From positions 27,008,001-27,072,000 of the forward strand of contig NC_083382.1 of the NCBI RefSeq assembly GCF_031755915.1: a DNA stretch of 64,000 nt. Direction: 5' to 3'. The notes beneath the pieces are model-generated. The model had not been told where the DNA came from, did not search any database, and was given only the letters and a program-made list of their open reading frames with translations. A program made the translations under genes and the position numbers. Of this stretch, positions 62,901-64,000 are shown in pieces (the stretch's first letter is position 1; each line of letters starts with the position of its first letter). Source of the DNA: Ziziphus jujuba (Eukaryota; Streptophyta; Magnoliopsida; Rosales; Rhamnaceae).

Positions 62901-63989
62901 GATGGAAAGAAAGAATCCTCAGAAAAATATGACCGGTATTCGTGTCTCACATCCAGTGGCATAAACCAAAATCTACCAACTAATGCAAAAAATAGTTATT
63001 ACAAACAGAACAAATTTGGGAAATCTAAGATAGGGAAAAATCCTGAAGGTTCCCCATTAACCCAAAATATAAAAACTAACCACATCTATGACTTGGAAAG
63101 AGCATTAAGAAAATGAATTCTATCCATATAGAAAGAAAAGTAAAGATTTCTACAAGAAAACATGATTTAAAATGAAAAGCTATAAAAAATTCATCAAAAA
63201 CAAATCACAAAGAGTTTAATGTAAACTACCATTTTAAGAAAGCAGTCAGGCCTATTCTTGTTGTTTGAAAATTTTCCAGGCGACATTGTTCGAGCTCTCT
63301 CAATTTGCATCTCAATGTGTTTTAGATCTACATATGAGTTTAAAAACATTAAATTCAAGTAATTATTGATTATACAAAAAAATAACTCTGAACAATAAGT
63401 TACCTGAATTAGTTGAAAATTCTGAACCCTCTTTATCAATAGTATGATATGTGATCTGAATTTTTGGTTGACCAATTGATTTCTCATATGAGATCAAAAA
63501 ACCAGGACCATTTGGGAAGAGGTTGGGATTGACCTTATTCAACATATTCCACAATGATGTCATCCATGGATCCAGAGCAGCCTCATACCTATCAATAGAA
63601 TTCTGCTCTTGGTAAACTTAATACCATCCATAATAGAAAGTCATAATTGGAAAAACAACATAAAAAACTTTTTCTTTTGCAAGAATTGCTGGAAAAGGTT
63701 TACTTGTAAATTAGCCTGCTTCATCAAAAGTTTAAGTTATGTTATACCAATACACAATCATTAAAAACTCTACCAAACCAGTCAAATCTCAAAAAAGACA
63801 AAAGAATAAGACTGATGAAACACAGACAATGTATTTATCTCTCCTTCTTTCAGTTCAAGCATAATTAACAGACAGCTATAGTGTACTGTAGCCATACCCT
63901 GACGGGTGTTGATCATCTCCTAAAGCTCTTTCAACTATGGCAGTTGCCCCAAGATCTGAAAGTCTCCTGTCAAGCTTCTTTGCAACAAA
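59995..63989 (-). CDS. ATR3: NADPH-dependent diflavin oxidoreductase, ATR3/TAH18 type, 5' partial
   Basis: Nine exons right to left: 63989-63898, 63588-63404, 63327-63230, 62854-62780, 62661-62551, 62397-62263, 61910-61791, 60837-60621 and 60524-59995. Phases join to 520 residues; about 100 N-terminal residues (flavodoxin start) lie beyond the window. The first exon shown holds the end of the FMN domain (FVAKKLDRRLSDLGAT, GDDQHPSG). Then come the connecting and FAD-binding part (EYEVGDVLEVLPGQN, HEKERLQYFASPEGRDDLY, RAFSISSSP) and the NADPH-binding part (GPGTGCAPFRGFVEERA, FFFGCQNKENDFLY, AAVYVAGSSTKMP) ending KYHVEAWT. All introns are GT-AG except the one after 62263, which is GC-AG. ATR3/TAH18 passes electrons from NADPH to the Fe-S protein DRE2/CIAPIN1 in cytosolic Fe-S cluster assembly. 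An ordinary cytochrome P450 reductase is excluded by the missing membrane anchor and the connecting-domain sequence. Confidence 0.95.
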
Positions 63990-64000
63990 CTGCAGCGATA

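Overview
The window is nuclear DNA of a flowering plant, probably a woody eudicot. The signs are spliced genes with GT-AG introns (one GC-AG), very AT-rich intergenic DNA full of TA, CA, GA and homopolymer runs, plant transposon families, and proteins specific to plants (CYP735A, plastid ribosomal protein PSRP3). There is no bacterial-style operon, CRISPR array or phage. Exon maps were built by hand: exon phases were checked across splice sites and proteins were compared with families from memory. No database search was run.

Layout. Positions 429-2477 (minus) hold the first four exons of a cytochrome P450 of the CYP735A (cytokinin trans-hydroxylase) type, whose 3' end lies left of the window. 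From about 2.7 to 28.8 kb there is no intact gene. This stretch holds a choline-transporter-like gene fragment (5.45-5.8 kb), several DNA-transposon and MITE copies recognised by inverted ends (5.9, 8.5-10.1 and 15.7-16.2 kb), two TRIM-type miniature LTR retrotransposons (12.5 and 21.8 kb), a tandem repeat block (21.0-23.6 kb), SINE-like remnants, and large microsatellites. A 12-exon RAD23 gene occupies 28888-33359 (minus), behind a promoter with a TATA box, site II elements and three G-boxes. From 34 to 55 kb lies another repeat-rich stretch. It contains a hAT-like element with an exact 8-bp target duplication that encloses a broken choline-transporter-like gene piece with introns, LINE fragments, a pair of diverged copies of one repeat, and a direct tandem duplication with units of about 3.2 kb.

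The right end is gene-dense: an IST1-like ESCRT-III-associated gene (55593-57351, plus), PSRP3 (58230-59160, minus, convergent with IST1-like) and the 3' nine exons of an ATR3/TAH18-type diflavin reductase (59995-63989, minus, 5' end beyond the window). These genes have unrelated cellular roles (cytokinin activation, proteasome shuttling and DNA repair, endosomal sorting, plastid translation, cytosolic Fe-S assembly); nothing suggests a pathway cluster.

I found no clear undescribed system. The observations most worth checking are the hAT-like element carrying captured gene pieces, the recent tandem duplication with unit-specific internal segments, the TRIM element whose two LTRs differ by an internal module, and one unidentified exon fused in reading frame to an out-of-frame transporter piece.
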